From assembly GCF_036250735.1 (NCBI RefSeq), contig NZ_CP109431.1:186001-250000 (forward strand): DNA of 64,000 nt, read 5' to 3'. Made by a program: the position numbers and the translations under genes. Positions 53,861 to 62,157 of this stretch are shown here, piece after piece. The first letter of the stretch is position 1; every line of letters starts with the position of its first letter. The stretch is from Streptosporangium sp. NBC_01495. Lineage in GTDB: Bacteria; Actinomycetota; Actinomycetes; Streptosporangiales; Streptosporangiaceae. Below the pieces are notes generated by a model. The model saw only the letters and a program-made list of their open reading frames with translations. It did no database searches and was not told where the DNA came from.

Positions 53861-54288
53861 CTGGGCGTTTCCTTCAGTTCGGCGCTGGGGGCGGGCTTGT
53901 AGCCATACGGGGCTCCGGTCTCGCGCAGGTGCTCGACGGATCGGATGGAGCACGCCCGATAGGCGGCTTCCCGGTCGGCGCGGCGCTTGTCGCGCTCGTC
54001 GTAGTCGATGCTTCGGACGACGAGTTCGCCTTCGTCCAGCCAGTGCAACGCGAAGAACAGGTCCGGCTCGTAGACGGTGGCGTGAGCGCGGCAACGGCGG
54101 GCCTCGGTGATGGTCTCGGCGATACCGCGGATGTAGTTCTCGCCGAACTGAGTGTGCGGCTGCAGGACGGCGATGCGGGCCTCGAAGCCGACGTCATCGA
54201 ACGCGATGACGTCGAGCTCACCGCCGATGTCGCCCTTCCAGGTGACGGTCATACCGGTGAACCGCTCGGCGCGGCCGTGGGTGGTCAT
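53857..54288 (-). CDS. Hypothetical protein of the small-gene cluster
   Basis: 143 residues from ATG 54288, which overlaps the upstream TGA (ATGA). An N-terminal beta-rich half (MTVTWKGDIGGELDVIAF, ARIAVLQPH) is followed by a charged helical half. No family recognised. Confidence 0.5.
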   Translation of the reverse strand: MTTHGRAERFTGMTVTWKGDIGGELDVIAFDDVGFEARIAVLQPHTQFGENYIRGIAETITEARRCRAHATVYEPDLFFALHWLDEGELVVRSIDYDERDKRRADREAAYRACSIRSVEHLRETGAPYGYKPAPSAELKETPS

Positions 54289-54605
54289 GGGGCGCTGCTT
54301 CTTCCGGGAGAGGGGATGGTGCAGACCGCGTCGAAGTTGGCGATGCGGTCGGTGGCGCGGAACCGGGTCCGGTGGGCCGGCCCGAACGGCGTGCCGTCGC
54401 AGCGCGTCTCGATCGGGATCGCCACCCAGCCGGGCTGGGCCGTACCGGCGGCCCCCCACTTCCATGTGCGCCTGAAGTTGTAGTCGAAGATGAGCACGAC
54501 GATGGACACCTTCCCGCAGTCGAGACTGCCGCCGCACGGGAAGTCAGCTTCTACCGTCAGCAGGAGAGGACCCCAGGTCCATACGGGCTTTCGATCGCTG
54601 CTCAC
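54285..54605 (-). CDS. Hypothetical protein of the small-gene cluster
   Basis: 106 residues; GTG start at 54605 overlaps the upstream TGA (GTGA). The sequence is beta-rich with aromatic residues (WGPLLLTVEADF, VSIVVLIFDYNF). No family recognised. Coupled to both neighbours. Confidence 0.5.
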   Translation of the reverse strand: MSSDRKPVWTWGPLLLTVEADFPCGGSLDCGKVSIVVLIFDYNFRRTWKWGAAGTAQPGWVAIPIETRCDGTPFGPAHRTRFRATDRIANFDAVCTIPSPGRSSAP

Positions 54606-55249
54606 GCCGGGCCCTTCGGCAGGACCGTCCAGCCGGAGGTCGGGCGGAACGCCAGGTCCTTAATGTCATGGTGGTCGGGGTCGCGCCAGCGAAGCTGTCG
54701 GCCGTCCGGGCTGGCTTGGACGACGTCGCGGAGCTTGCCGGCGATCAGGACCCGGTCGCTCTTGCGCGGCCGGCGGCGGGTTTCGTAGTTGGGCCAGCGC
54801 GACAGGTACCCCTGCTTGTCGTATCCGGCGACCTCGGCCGCCTTGTCGATGGTGTCGGCCACCACGTCGGTGGCGCGCTGCAGGTCGTCACATGACAAGA
54901 AGAGGGCGTTGCCTCGGATCGGCAGCTCCTCGCGGGTGGCGAACTCGAAGCTGTACCAGGCGCCGAGCTGGGAGGCGACCCGGTTCGCGGTGGCCAGCGA
55001 ATGGGAGACCCAGGCGACCGCGAGACCCGATTCACCGCGCCGGTTGGCGCTGCGCAGCGTGGTGACGCGCACACGGTCCGGGTCGACCGGCAGGTCGCCG
55101 TCCGGCGTCAGGAGGGGGATGAGGAGTTCCGTGGGAAACTGGCACTCCCAGTAGGAGCCGAACGCGGTGTAGCCGACGTCGACCAGCTGGCCGCCGTTGA
55201 TGTCGGGGGTGATAAGGAGTCCTCGGACGATCCCGATGATGTCGGTCAT
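54602..55249 (-). CDS. Hypothetical protein of the small-gene cluster
   Basis: 215 residues from ATG 55249, overlapping the upstream TGA. Residues 1-60 look like a beta sheet (IIGIVRGLLITPDINGG, WECQFPTELLIPLLTP); the middle is helical with LFLSCDDLQRATDVV; the C-terminus is basic. No known domain. It is the largest member of its coupled group (53384-55596). Confidence 0.55.
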   Translation of the reverse strand: MTDIIGIVRGLLITPDINGGQLVDVGYTAFGSYWECQFPTELLIPLLTPDGDLPVDPDRVRVTTLRSANRRGESGLAVAWVSHSLATANRVASQLGAWYSFEFATREELPIRGNALFLSCDDLQRATDVVADTIDKAAEVAGYDKQGYLSRWPNYETRRRPRKSDRVLIAGKLRDVVQASPDGRQLRWRDPDHHDIKDLAFRPTSGWTVLPKGPA

Positions 55250-55596
55250 TTCTGCTCCGTTTCAGGTGCGGCGTTGTCACGCCTGGCCGGGTGGCCCTTG
55301 GCGCTGTCGGCCCGGTATGCCTGACAGCCGGGGCAGGTCTCCTGCTCGGCCGCACGGGTGTCGTCAAGGGAGAATCCGCAGGTCAGCTGGTGGACGCAGT
55401 GCGGGCACACGTCGGGGATGTCGGGGTTCTTCCACCAGTCGCCGACGGCGTAGGCGCCCTCCATGAGGTCGCTCATGTAGAGCCAGCTGCAGTAGGTGAA
55501 GGCGTGCAGACCTCCGCGGCCGCCGCCGTAGGAGACCCAGTTGTTGTGTTGGGTGATGACGTGCTTGGGCTTGCCGGATTCTTGGTCGATGGCCAT
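55246..55596 (-). CDS. Small zinc-ribbon-like protein
   Basis: 116 residues from ATG 55596 (GAAAGG eight bases before). The C-terminal half has CPHCVHQLTC and CPGC, so a zinc ribbon is likely; the N-terminus contains HNNWVSYGGGRGGLHAF. It may bind nucleic acid or protein. The stop overlaps the next start. Confidence 0.55.
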   Translation of the reverse strand: MAIDQESGKPKHVITQHNNWVSYGGGRGGLHAFTYCSWLYMSDLMEGAYAVGDWWKNPDIPDVCPHCVHQLTCGFSLDDTRAAEQETCPGCQAYRADSAKGHPARRDNAAPETEQK

Positions 55597-55885
55597 GCGC
55601 GGGCCTTTCAGGGGCGGGGGAGATGGCGAGCACGACTTCGTTGATGGCCTCGACCCACACGCCGGGAGGCACGTCAATCGGGTCGATGTAGACGGGGCAG
55701 CAGAGGATCTCGCTCATCTTGTTGTTGTAGGCGCCGGATGAAGCGGCGAGCGCCCAGCAGTAAGGGCCTTCGCCCCAGATGATCACGATCTTGTCGTCGT
55801 CCCATTCCTCGTCGCGGCGGGGCGGATAGTTGGGGTCGGCGTGGAAGCGGGCGGCGACGGCCGCGCGGGCCTGCTCGTAGGTCAT
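55364..55885 (-). CDS. Hypothetical protein, 3' end probably frameshifted
   Basis: The frame from ATG 55885 gives 173 residues. The first 95 look real (a DDDKIVIIWGEGPYCWALAA strand-rich part and a VPPGVWVEAINEVVLAI helix). The remaining part overlaps the zinc-ribbon gene in another frame and is Arg/His-rich, as expected for out-of-frame high-GC DNA. One base added in the CCCCC tract near 55617 would end the gene at a TGA just before the next ATG, matching the compact layout, so a deletion is suspected. Confidence 0.45.
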   Translation of the reverse strand: MTYEQARAAVAARFHADPNYPPRRDEEWDDDKIVIIWGEGPYCWALAASSGAYNNKMSEILCCPVYIDPIDVPPGVWVEAINEVVLAISPAPERPAHGHRPRIRQAQARHHPTQQLGLLRRRPRRSARLHLLQLALHERPHGGRLRRRRLVEEPRHPRRVPALRPPADLRILP

Positions 55886-56034
55886 CGGGGTTAATACAGC
55901 GGGACGGTCATTGGCAGTAAACCGCTGCGTCGCAGGTCACCGAAGACTGTGCAGGGCATCGAGGCAGTGTCTTTCGGGGCCGCGCTCTCATTTCAGCGGG
56001 TTCTGACCACCTGGCCCTTTCACATCCGACCAGC

Positions 56035-56286
56035 TCACCGCCTCGACGAGAAATAAGATCTTTCTCGCCGCCAACGACTGTCTCGCTGTTCCTCAGCCTT
56101 GTGCTCGCACTCGACATCGCCGGGCCGCTGGCCGTGCCAATACGAGAACAGCTCGACGCCGTGGTGCCGGGTGCGGGGGAGCCGCTGGAAGCCGCGTACT
56201 GGGCAGCGCGCCACGTCGCAACCCGGGTGGTGGGGCTCGCCGGACTGCACCTGGCAGTCAGGGCAGCGGGACGGGTCGGTCGTCAG
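56035..56286 (-). CDS. Small Cys/His-rich protein with CTG start
   Basis: 83 residues if translation begins at CTG 56286, which overlaps the TGA of the upstream gene (CTGA); no ATG or GTG fits. It begins MTTDPSRCPDC and contains GEPHHPGCDVARCP and HGQRPGDVEC, a pattern common in small actinobacterial zinc-binding proteins (usually with one more Cys where Arg stands here, CPVRG). The C-terminus is charged. Role unknown; likely a small zinc protein. Confidence 0.5.
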   Translation of the reverse strand: MTTDPSRCPDCQVQSGEPHHPGCDVARCPVRGFQRLPRTRHHGVELFSYWHGQRPGDVECEHKAEEQRDSRWRRERSYFSSRR

Positions 56287-56482
56287 CTGAGTTGTTCGCG
56301 GACCGTGATGGTCGTGGTGTACTTCTTGTCTCCTGCGCGAGCGCGCCGAGCGGGTGTATCAGCTGTGCGTGCCAGGAGGGCATGATCGCCAACCTGGTGT
56401 CGCCGCCGAAGAACGCCCGCGCCTCGTCCAGCGTGTAAAGCTCCAGTTCGACCGGAGTGTTTCCGAACGCCTTGACCTTCAA
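56283..56482 (-). pseudogene. Small hypothetical gene with frameshift
   Basis: A TTG start at 56482 gives VKAFGNTPVELELYTLDEAR and then FFGGDTRLAIMPSWH up to about residue 50, after which the frame changes: the other frame supplies DKKYTTTITVREQLS and a TGA at 56285-56283 that couples to the next gene. A one-base change near 56335 would join the two. It may be a lesion, a sequencing error or programmed shift. Confidence 0.4.
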
Positions 56483-56551
56483 GGAGCGTCCACGTCCCTG
56501 TGCGCCGCGTGCCCGGTTGGCGTCCTTTCATCGGGGTGGTCGAGGGGAGGG

Positions 56552-56578
56552 GCTCCCCGGCTGGGTGAGCCAGGGAGC
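56552..56578. terminator. Intergenic hairpin between 56587 and 56482 genes
   Basis: GCTCCC...GGGAGC with inner GGCT/AGCC pairing. A close relative lies at 57146-57171, after the next gene upstream. Confidence 0.5.
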
Positions 56579-56586
56579 GCGGCGGG

Positions 56587-57111
56587 TCAGCGCTTGAGGA
56601 ACGTACCGAGCATGGCGAACGCGGCGGGCGCGGTTTCGTGGGTCGCGTGCAGCGGGGCGAAGCGAAGCTCGTCGAGCAGCGCGGTGAGCCGCTCAACGAA
56701 GGTGTCGCGGGCCGCCGCCTCCAGGCGGGCCTGGCCGGCGGCGATACGCCGCAGGGCGTAGACCAGCTCCCCGGTGTCGGCGACGGGCCAGTGCAGGAGA
56801 ACCGGGCCGGACAGCCACAGGCGGATCGCGTTGACCACGTCCTGCAGCTCGGGGCCATTGCCGTCGTAGTGGGCGCGCAGCGGGCGGACGAGGTCCAGCA
56901 TCGGCGTGTAGTCCTCGCTGAGGAGGCTCCGGCTGAGGCTCGTCGCGAAGTTGAGCAGTGCGAGGGTGCCGGAGTCCGCCGAATACACGTCGACGACCCC
57001 GAGGTGGCGCAGCGCGCTCGGGAGGGTCATGCCGACGAGCGGGTCCGGGGCGGCACCGGGGGCGGCGGTGAGGACGCAGGAGCCGAGGGCGGCGCGGGGC
57101 TTCGCGGTCAT
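56587..57111 (-). CDS. Hypothetical helical protein of the small-gene cluster
   Basis: 174 residues from ATG 57111, with GAAAGG at good spacing. It is Leu/Ala-rich and helical (LPSALRHLGVVDVYSADSG, LARRIAAGQARLEAAARDTF-type segments). No family recognised. It is bracketed by two similar hairpins, so it may be expressed separately from its neighbours. Confidence 0.55.
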   Translation of the reverse strand: MTAKPRAALGSCVLTAAPGAAPDPLVGMTLPSALRHLGVVDVYSADSGTLALLNFATSLSRSLLSEDYTPMLDLVRPLRAHYDGNGPELQDVVNAIRLWLSGPVLLHWPVADTGELVYALRRIAAGQARLEAAARDTFVERLTALLDELRFAPLHATHETAPAAFAMLGTFLKR

Positions 57112-57145
57112 GGGTGAGCCTTTCAGTGTGGGTTGGCCGGAGGGG

Positions 57146-57171
57146 GTTCCCCGGTTGGGTGGCTGGGGAGC
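57146..57171. terminator. Intergenic hairpin between 57180 and 57111 genes
   Basis: GTTCCCC/GGGGAGC (one G-T pair) with inner GGTT/GGCT; similar in sequence and place to the hairpin at 56552-56578. Confidence 0.45.
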
Positions 57172-57179
57172 TCGGCGGA

Positions 57180-57394
57180 TCAGGTGTTGCGGACGATGTC
57201 CATCAGCTTGGCGATCGCGACGACGAACAGAAGGTGGTCGTTCATCCACTCGGTGCGGGCGAGCCGCTTGTCCAGGTGCGCCTGGAGCTCGTCGACGGTT
57301 TTCACTCCCTCGGGCGAGGCTTCCTCGTCGGCGCCGACCAGCAGGCCGCGACCCGGACGATTTCGGAGCGCGTGATATAGGCCGACACGTCCAT
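57180..57394 (-). pseudogene. Small hypothetical gene, apparent frameshift
   Basis: ATG 57394 reads MDVSAYITRSEIVRVA then quickly stops in its frame. One base out, the frame reads GLLVGADEEASPEGVKTVDE and on to DHLLFVVAIAKLMDIVRNT with TGA at 57182-57180, which has good codon bias. The switch is near 57345. Either a single-base lesion or a start not recognised in the second frame. Confidence 0.4.
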
Positions 57395-57453
57395 GCTGGG
57401 GTCTTCCTTGTTCAGTGAGGCCCGGGCGATGGGTGCCGCCCCCCAGGGGGGTG

Positions 57454-58512
57454 TCAGGTGTTCAGGCGGTCGAGACCGACCATGCGGCGCGCGGTTTCGG
57501 CGGCCACGTTGAGGGGTCGCACGAACTCCCTGGCGTAGATGAGTTTCTCTTCGGGCCACATCCAGCTGTTGAGCCGGTAGTTCCACACGAGGCCGGTGGG
57601 CACGGTGTCAGGGCGGGTGGGAATCATCCAGCCGTCCGCGTGCCGGTCGATGTGGATCACCAGATGCGGGTCGTAATCGGTATGCTCGGCGGGCACCGTG
57701 TTGGCGTCGAAGGTGAACCGGGTGGGGACGGCTCCGGCCGGAGTGTCGAGGCTCGCGCGGGTCTTGGCCAGCAGGGCGGCCAGTGCGGAGGGGTTGCCGT
57801 CGCGGGCGGTGCGGGCGACGAACACCCGATCGTCCTGGTTGAGAGAGACGCCGGAGAGCTGCTCGTAGATGCGGGCGCGAGCGTAGGCGGCGTGGTCGGC
57901 GGCCTTGTGCCAATCGATACTCTCTCCCCCGAAGGTCAGGGACAGTTCCTTGGCGGGCTGGCCCGGCGCGGTGTCGCCAGCATCCTCGGGCTCCTGTGGC
58001 CACAGAGCGGGCCACAGCGCGAGGACATCGAGCCCGTCAGTGATGTCGTGGCCCCACACGCCGGAGTAGTGCTCCCCGCCGGGGCCGTAGATCGCGATTT
58101 CCGGGTCGGAGAGAAGAGGCGCACACAGGGCCGGGTCTTCGTAGTCGTGCAGGGGGACGACCACGGGCATGTTCGGATCGAGGCAGGCGACGCCATTCAG
58201 CGCGCTGGCGAGATCACCGATGGTGGCGGCCTTCCTGACTTCCTCCTCGGTGGTGTGCTCGCCGGTCTTATTGCGGCTGGTGGTGAGGACAGCGACACGG
58301 GGCCCGTCACCGGAGTTGGTGGTGGCGTGGCCAGCCATGCCCTTGTAGGACTCCGACACGACGGGCTTGAAGTGCCTGATGTCGATGCGGGTGGTGAGGG
58401 GGTAGGCGCTGCAGCTGTAGGAGGTGGAGATCATCACAGGCAGCGTTCGGTCGTGCTCGTCGTTGAAGTCGGCAGCGAGCAGGGCGGCCAGATGGGTGAC
58501 GGTCATCGTCAT
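57454..58512 (-). CDS. Largest protein of the small-gene cluster, unknown function
   Basis: 352 residues. The N-terminal third is beta-rich (LPVMISTSYSCSAYPLTTRI, VAVLTTSRNK), the middle has VVVPLHDYEDPALCAPLLSD and an acidic Pro-rich part, and the C-terminal half is mixed with a HLVIHIDRHADGWMIP segment. No catalytic motif is recognised. Start ATG at 58512 (or 58506) with a weak ribosome site. It is flanked by small genes on the same strand. Confidence 0.55.
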   Translation of the reverse strand: MTMTVTHLAALLAADFNDEHDRTLPVMISTSYSCSAYPLTTRIDIRHFKPVVSESYKGMAGHATTNSGDGPRVAVLTTSRNKTGEHTTEEEVRKAATIGDLASALNGVACLDPNMPVVVPLHDYEDPALCAPLLSDPEIAIYGPGGEHYSGVWGHDITDGLDVLALWPALWPQEPEDAGDTAPGQPAKELSLTFGGESIDWHKAADHAAYARARIYEQLSGVSLNQDDRVFVARTARDGNPSALAALLAKTRASLDTPAGAVPTRFTFDANTVPAEHTDYDPHLVIHIDRHADGWMIPTRPDTVPTGLVWNYRLNSWMWPEEKLIYAREFVRPLNVAAETARRMVGLDRLNT

Positions 58513-58557
58513 GGGGTTGTGCTCCAGGAAGAGGGTCGCCCCGGGGGCGGGCGGGAG

Positions 58558-58650
58558 TTACCAGTCGTCTTCGCCGTCGTCGTACGGCCCCGGCTCCTCC
58601 TCGTCGTTCTCCTTGTTCTCAGGGTCTTCGACTTCCGACTTCAAGGTCAC
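58558..58650 (-). CDS. 30-residue acidic peptide ORF
   Basis: A GTG at 58650 reads a very acidic peptide (VEDPENKENDEEEPGPYDD in the middle) ending TAA at 58560-58558. It fills the gap between the 58668 and 57454 genes. The frame is open upstream, so the exact start is unsure. Confidence 0.3.
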   Translation of the reverse strand: MTLKSEVEDPENKENDEEEPGPYDDGEDDW

Positions 58651-58667
58651 CTCGCCGGTACGCAGAG

Positions 58668-59093
58668 CTACACCTTCTTGTCGGGTTGGTAGTGCTCTGC
58701 GAATTTCTCGCGGTTGGCGAATATCTCGTTGAGCGTGTCGTTGAGCCAGCTGTAGTGATGCCAGTCCGGGTGAGGTTCGATGCGTTCGCCATTGACGTAC
58801 CGCGGGAGGCGATGCCCCTTGCGCTCGATGGCGGACATCTCCATCTGGATGCGGGCCGCGAGATCGCGGTACACCGTCGCCCAAATGTGGGTCGGGCAAT
58901 CCTTGCCCTGGTTGTGCCAGATCACGGCGCAGTCGTGACAGTTCTCGCCCGGGCCGATCTGGGTCTTCTCAGCGGCGAGGTTGAGTGCCCAGACGAGGAT
59001 CGGCAGATCAGCGAGGGGAAACTGGACATCCTCTTCGGTGATGTCGACCTCGCCATCCGGAACCGCGATGAGCTGTCCGCCCTTCCACCTCAT
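58668..59093 (-). CDS. Hypothetical protein with CxxC...C motif
   Basis: 141 residues; ATG 59093 shares its A with the upstream TGA (TGATG). It has ENCHDCAVIWHNQGKDCPTH, a possible zinc site, in the middle, and Trp/His-rich C-terminal part (HPDWHHYSWLNDTL). No family recognised. Confidence 0.55.
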   Translation of the reverse strand: MRWKGGQLIAVPDGEVDITEEDVQFPLADLPILVWALNLAAEKTQIGPGENCHDCAVIWHNQGKDCPTHIWATVYRDLAARIQMEMSAIERKGHRLPRYVNGERIEPHPDWHHYSWLNDTLNEIFANREKFAEHYQPDKKV

Positions 59094-59350
59094 CAGAAGA
59101 CCTCCTCAGCCACAGTGCTCGGGGGGATGCTCTCAGCGGGGATGTACCAGTCGGCGTCATCGCAGCGGAACCCGATCTCGCCGAGCGTCAGTCCGTACCC
59201 GTGCTCGGTGTCATGGGCGACCGCCAGCCAGTCACGCCGCTGGACCAAGGTGACCGTGACGACCTTCCCCGCGATTCGGGCGAAACAGGCCGCCTCGCTG
59301 TAGGAGGCGACGATTTGCACTGTGTCACGGCCCTTGACGTAGCACTTCAT
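59093..59350 (-). CDS. Small beta-rich hypothetical protein
   Basis: 85 residues from ATG 59350, which overlaps the upstream TGA (ATGA). The sequence MKCYVKGRDTVQIVASYSEA then KVVTVTLVQRRDWLAVAHD suggests a small beta fold. No family recognised. Confidence 0.55.
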   Translation of the reverse strand: MKCYVKGRDTVQIVASYSEAACFARIAGKVVTVTLVQRRDWLAVAHDTEHGYGLTLGEIGFRCDDADWYIPAESIPPSTVAEEVF

Positions 59351-59985
59351 CCGGCGTTTCCCTCGGCCTGGAAAGCGATCTGGATGACGTGGCCCCAGAT
59401 CATCGGAACGTCGTCCGTCCGATGCTTCACGGTGAGCATCCACCGCAGGTCTTGCTCGTTCAGCCACACCGTGACGCTCCGAGGGATGCCATACCAGGTC
59501 ATAAGAACGCGGCCGTGCTCCACTGGGCCCATCGCGACCATCTTCTTGGACACGATGGCCGACATCAGGAAGCCGGCAGCGGCCAAGGCCTCATCAAAAT
59601 CGTCCAGGTTGAAGTTCTGAGGAGCGGCACAGGAAGGAAGGGGGTTCATGAGGGCTCTTCTCGGGGAATGGTTGACGTGCTCGCCGATCTGGCGGGCGGG
59701 CACGTCGTGAACCTTCTGCAACCGCTCGCGGATCGCGGAAGCCGGCGTGGTGGATCGACCTCCGTGGATGGCGCTCAGCCGCGTGCCGTCGAGGGCGAAG
59801 AACTGAACCGTCCAGGCGTCGCCGCACTGGGACTGCCGGGCACTCTCAGCGAGTTCGCATCTCTCGCCGGATCCGCCCTCGTTGATGTGCAGCGAGATGT
59901 CGCGCACTTGCCCGCCGCCCACCGTCTGCCCGGGATGGACCTCTATGACCGCGTTGAACCAGATCGGTTTTTCCTCCAGCGTCAT
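59347..59985 (-). CDS. Hypothetical protein, possible two-part fusion
   Basis: 212 residues from ATG 59985, coupled to the upstream TGA. The N-terminal part (1-75) and the C-terminal part (from MNPLPSC at about residue 113) look like separate small domains joined by an Arg/His-rich stretch. An internal ATG at 59649 is preceded by GAAGAG, so the C-terminal part could also be made alone, or this may be two genes joined by loss of a stop. Confidence 0.5.
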   Translation of the reverse strand: MTLEEKPIWFNAVIEVHPGQTVGGGQVRDISLHINEGGSGERCELAESARQSQCGDAWTVQFFALDGTRLSAIHGGRSTTPASAIRERLQKVHDVPARQIGEHVNHSPRRALMNPLPSCAAPQNFNLDDFDEALAAAGFLMSAIVSKKMVAMGPVEHGRVLMTWYGIPRSVTVWLNEQDLRWMLTVKHRTDDVPMIWGHVIQIAFQAEGNAG

Positions 59986-60305
59986 AGGGCGACCGCCGCA
60001 GTGAACGCGGCCTCCGCGGTGAGCGGGGTGAGCTGCCAGGCATAGAAGTCACAGCCGGTGCCGTGCTCTTCCTCACGGCAGTGGTAGGCCTGGTTGCCGG
60101 AGTAGCAGATGACCACACGACGCTCGCGGCCGTCGACGAGCACCTCGTCGAAGGGCCCAAACAGCCGTTTGACGCTGGCGAGCGGCGCTTTGACGCAGAG
60201 CCTGGTGCGATCGGGGCGAACCATCACGTCGTTCTCGATTCGGAGCAGCACGTCGAGCGTGCCGTCCTCGAGCGAGACGCGGTCACCGCGCCTGAGCTCC
60301 TTCAC
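59982..60305 (-). CDS. Hypothetical protein of the small-gene cluster
   Basis: 107 residues from a GTG at 60305 with a strong GGAGGGA site; it overlaps the 3' end of the upstream gene by 23 bases. It starts VKELRRGDRVSLEDGTLDVLLRI, a small beta-barrel-like beginning, and has RRVVICYSGNQAYHCREEEH later. Its TGA overlaps the next ATG. Confidence 0.55.
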   Translation of the reverse strand: MKELRRGDRVSLEDGTLDVLLRIENDVMVRPDRTRLCVKAPLASVKRLFGPFDEVLVDGRERRVVICYSGNQAYHCREEEHGTGCDFYAWQLTPLTAEAAFTAAVAL

Positions 60306-60672
60306 AGTCCCTCCAGAGGACGGGGGCGGGTTTCCTTCTGCGCTTCGGAGTGAAGCCGACGAGGTCGCGGGCGACAGTGATCGCCTCATCTAGCGGCATC
60401 GCGTGCTGTTCGCGATCAGCGCGCTGGCGGAAGTAGGGGGAGGCGTCTCCGTAGTCGTCCTTGAGCTGGGTCCACGTCCCGTGGACGTGGTTGAGGACCG
60501 GGCCGCCGGCGCCGAACCGCACGACGTACTCATCGCCGCCGACGCCCTCGACGTAGGCGACCTTCGTGTCGTCATGCTTCAGCGAGGTCGGCGGAACGCG
60601 GTTGGCGTCGATGGTGATGCGCAGGCGGGCGTCGGTCAGCCCGTGCCTGGTCAGCGTCTCGTGGAGGGGCAC
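60283..60672 (-). CDS. Hypothetical protein of the small-gene cluster
   Basis: 129 residues from ATG 60672. Beta-rich first half (LRITIDANRVPPTSL, KVAYVEGVGGDEYVVRFG), helical and basic end. No family recognised. The downstream gene starts within its 3' end. Confidence 0.55.
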   Translation of the reverse strand: MPLHETLTRHGLTDARLRITIDANRVPPTSLKHDDTKVAYVEGVGGDEYVVRFGAGGPVLNHVHGTWTQLKDDYGDASPYFRQRADREQHAMPLDEAITVARDLVGFTPKRRRKPAPVLWRDCEGAQAR

Positions 60673-60675
60673 CGT

Positions 60676-61197
60676 TTACGCCTCCTGTGAGCGGATGGCC
60701 GCCGCCACTTCATCCGGTGTGGCCTCGGGGTGCTCCAAGCGGTAAGCGATATAGGCCAAGACCTCCACGATGAGGTCCAGCGCGCTGATGGAGTCACCGC
60801 GCATCAGCTGGATGTAGGCCTTACCGAGCATGCTCAGCGGCGACAGCAGATAGGGAATCACCGGGGTTCCGCGTTCCCGCGCGACCTTGGTGAGGATCCT
60901 CGCCCGCATCATCGACAGGTGCAGTTCGTCCTCCTCGGTAAGGTCGTCAGGCAGCGGCTTCAGGTCGATGATGTCGGCCCAGATCGCCTCCATGGTCTGG
61001 GCGCCGGTCGTGTAGTCCCATGCGGCCACGCGGACCATCGTCCGGTCGTACTCGTCCTGGCGGTCGAGTTCGGCGACGACACCGGGACCGCAGGCCTCGG
61101 CGGTCACCCACCAGACCTGGTCGCCGAACTTGCGGGCGTACGACCACGCCGCCTGCTGGGCGAGCTCGGCCAGGAAAAGGTTGTTCTCGAGCGACAC
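60676..61197 (-). CDS. Hypothetical helical protein of the small-gene cluster
   Basis: 173 residues from GTG 61197, preceded by AAGGAG. It has FGDQVWWVTAEACGPGVVAE and a long helical C-terminus (ALDLIVEVLAYIAYRLEHPEA). No family recognised. The next gene begins four bases after its stop. Confidence 0.55.
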   Translation of the reverse strand: MSLENNLFLAELAQQAAWSYARKFGDQVWWVTAEACGPGVVAELDRQDEYDRTMVRVAAWDYTTGAQTMEAIWADIIDLKPLPDDLTEEDELHLSMMRARILTKVARERGTPVIPYLLSPLSMLGKAYIQLMRGDSISALDLIVEVLAYIAYRLEHPEATPDEVAAAIRSQEA

Positions 61198-61737
61198 GCA
61201 GAGCTCCTTACGCGGGGAAGACGAGTCGGAAAGCGGCAGTGATCAAGGGGGCTTCATAGCGAAGAAGCCGGGCACGTTGCGCGATCCTTCAGCGGCCAGC
61301 GCGGCGAACAGAACGGCGATGGTGATTGAGCTCTGGTAGCGCACACCGAACTCACACCCGCGCGAGGCTCGCGAACCGGGTCGGTGCCGGCAGAAGGCAG
61401 GGGCTCTGCTCAGTGGTTCATTACGCGCTGATGAGGATGCCCTCTGCGATAGGGGCCGTCGGGGGTGCGCGCGGGGAGGAGCATCACCAGATGCCGGGAC
61501 TGCTCATACTCCCCGCACACACCGGAAGGAAAGGCCGCAAAAGCGCGACGGATGGCGCACACCGCGGGGTCGTACCAGCGGGAAGGATCGTCAGCGGCTG
61601 GAGAACGACCTCGGTAGGAGCACCTTGTGGTCAGGAGCCACAGTTGGACGGGGTCTTTCCTGAAAGTGAAGGCCGCCCCGCCTGGTGGGGGCGACGGGGC
61701 GGCCGGTCTGAGGGGTTAAAGATCCACGTGCTCTACT
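61198..61737. other. 540-base gap in the cluster
   Basis: Contains a terminator-like hairpin at 61671-61704. On the minus strand 61256-61400 reads an open stretch with good codon bias ending VPGFFAMKPP and TGA, but without a clear start; it may be a gene remnant. Nothing else is supported. Confidence 0.35.
61671..61704 (-). terminator. GC-rich hairpin after the 61738 gene
   Basis: GGCCGCCCCG and CGGGGCGGCC, a perfect 10-bp stem with a 14-base loop, about 34 bases past the stop of the minus-strand gene at 61738. No T-run. Confidence 0.5.
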
Positions 61738-62121
61738 TCATCGGGGAAGGACGGTGGCGAGCGCTTCGTGGACTTCCTGACAGCGGCTGAGCGGGATGAT
61801 GACCCGCGCCTCGGCGAAGCTGCCCGTGACGAATACGCTCAGCTCGACTTGGCCAGCACCGTAGATGACCCTGATGGCCAAGTCTTTCTCCGGTCCTGCG
61901 GCGATGTCCTCAATCGCCTGTGACTCATCCGCTTTCTGGAGCAGTTCGGCCAGGCGGGCAACCTGATCGGCGGTCACACCGACCGCGTATCCGCTGATCT
62001 CCGCGACGAGCACCCATCCGCCGGCCTGGGCGAGGTCCCACCCTGCGTACTCAGGGTCAGGCCAAGAGAGCGTAAGCGAGCCGCTTTCGGCGAAGGGGAA
62101 CGTGATCGGGTCGTCGGTCAT
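61738..62121 (-). CDS. Hypothetical protein of the small-gene cluster
   Basis: 127 residues from ATG 62121, with GGAAGGA before it. Beta-rich (GSLTLSWPDPEYAGWDL, GGWVLVAEISGYAVGV) with a C-terminal VELSVFVTGSFAEARVII and PLSRCQEVHEALATVLPR. The C-terminal layout matches the end of the protein at 63223, so they may be distant paralogues. Confidence 0.55.
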   Translation of the reverse strand: MTDDPITFPFAESGSLTLSWPDPEYAGWDLAQAGGWVLVAEISGYAVGVTADQVARLAELLQKADESQAIEDIAAGPEKDLAIRVIYGAGQVELSVFVTGSFAEARVIIPLSRCQEVHEALATVLPR

Positions 62122-62157
62122 AGTTCCTTCCACGGAAGGGTGAGACGGGCCGTGTGC

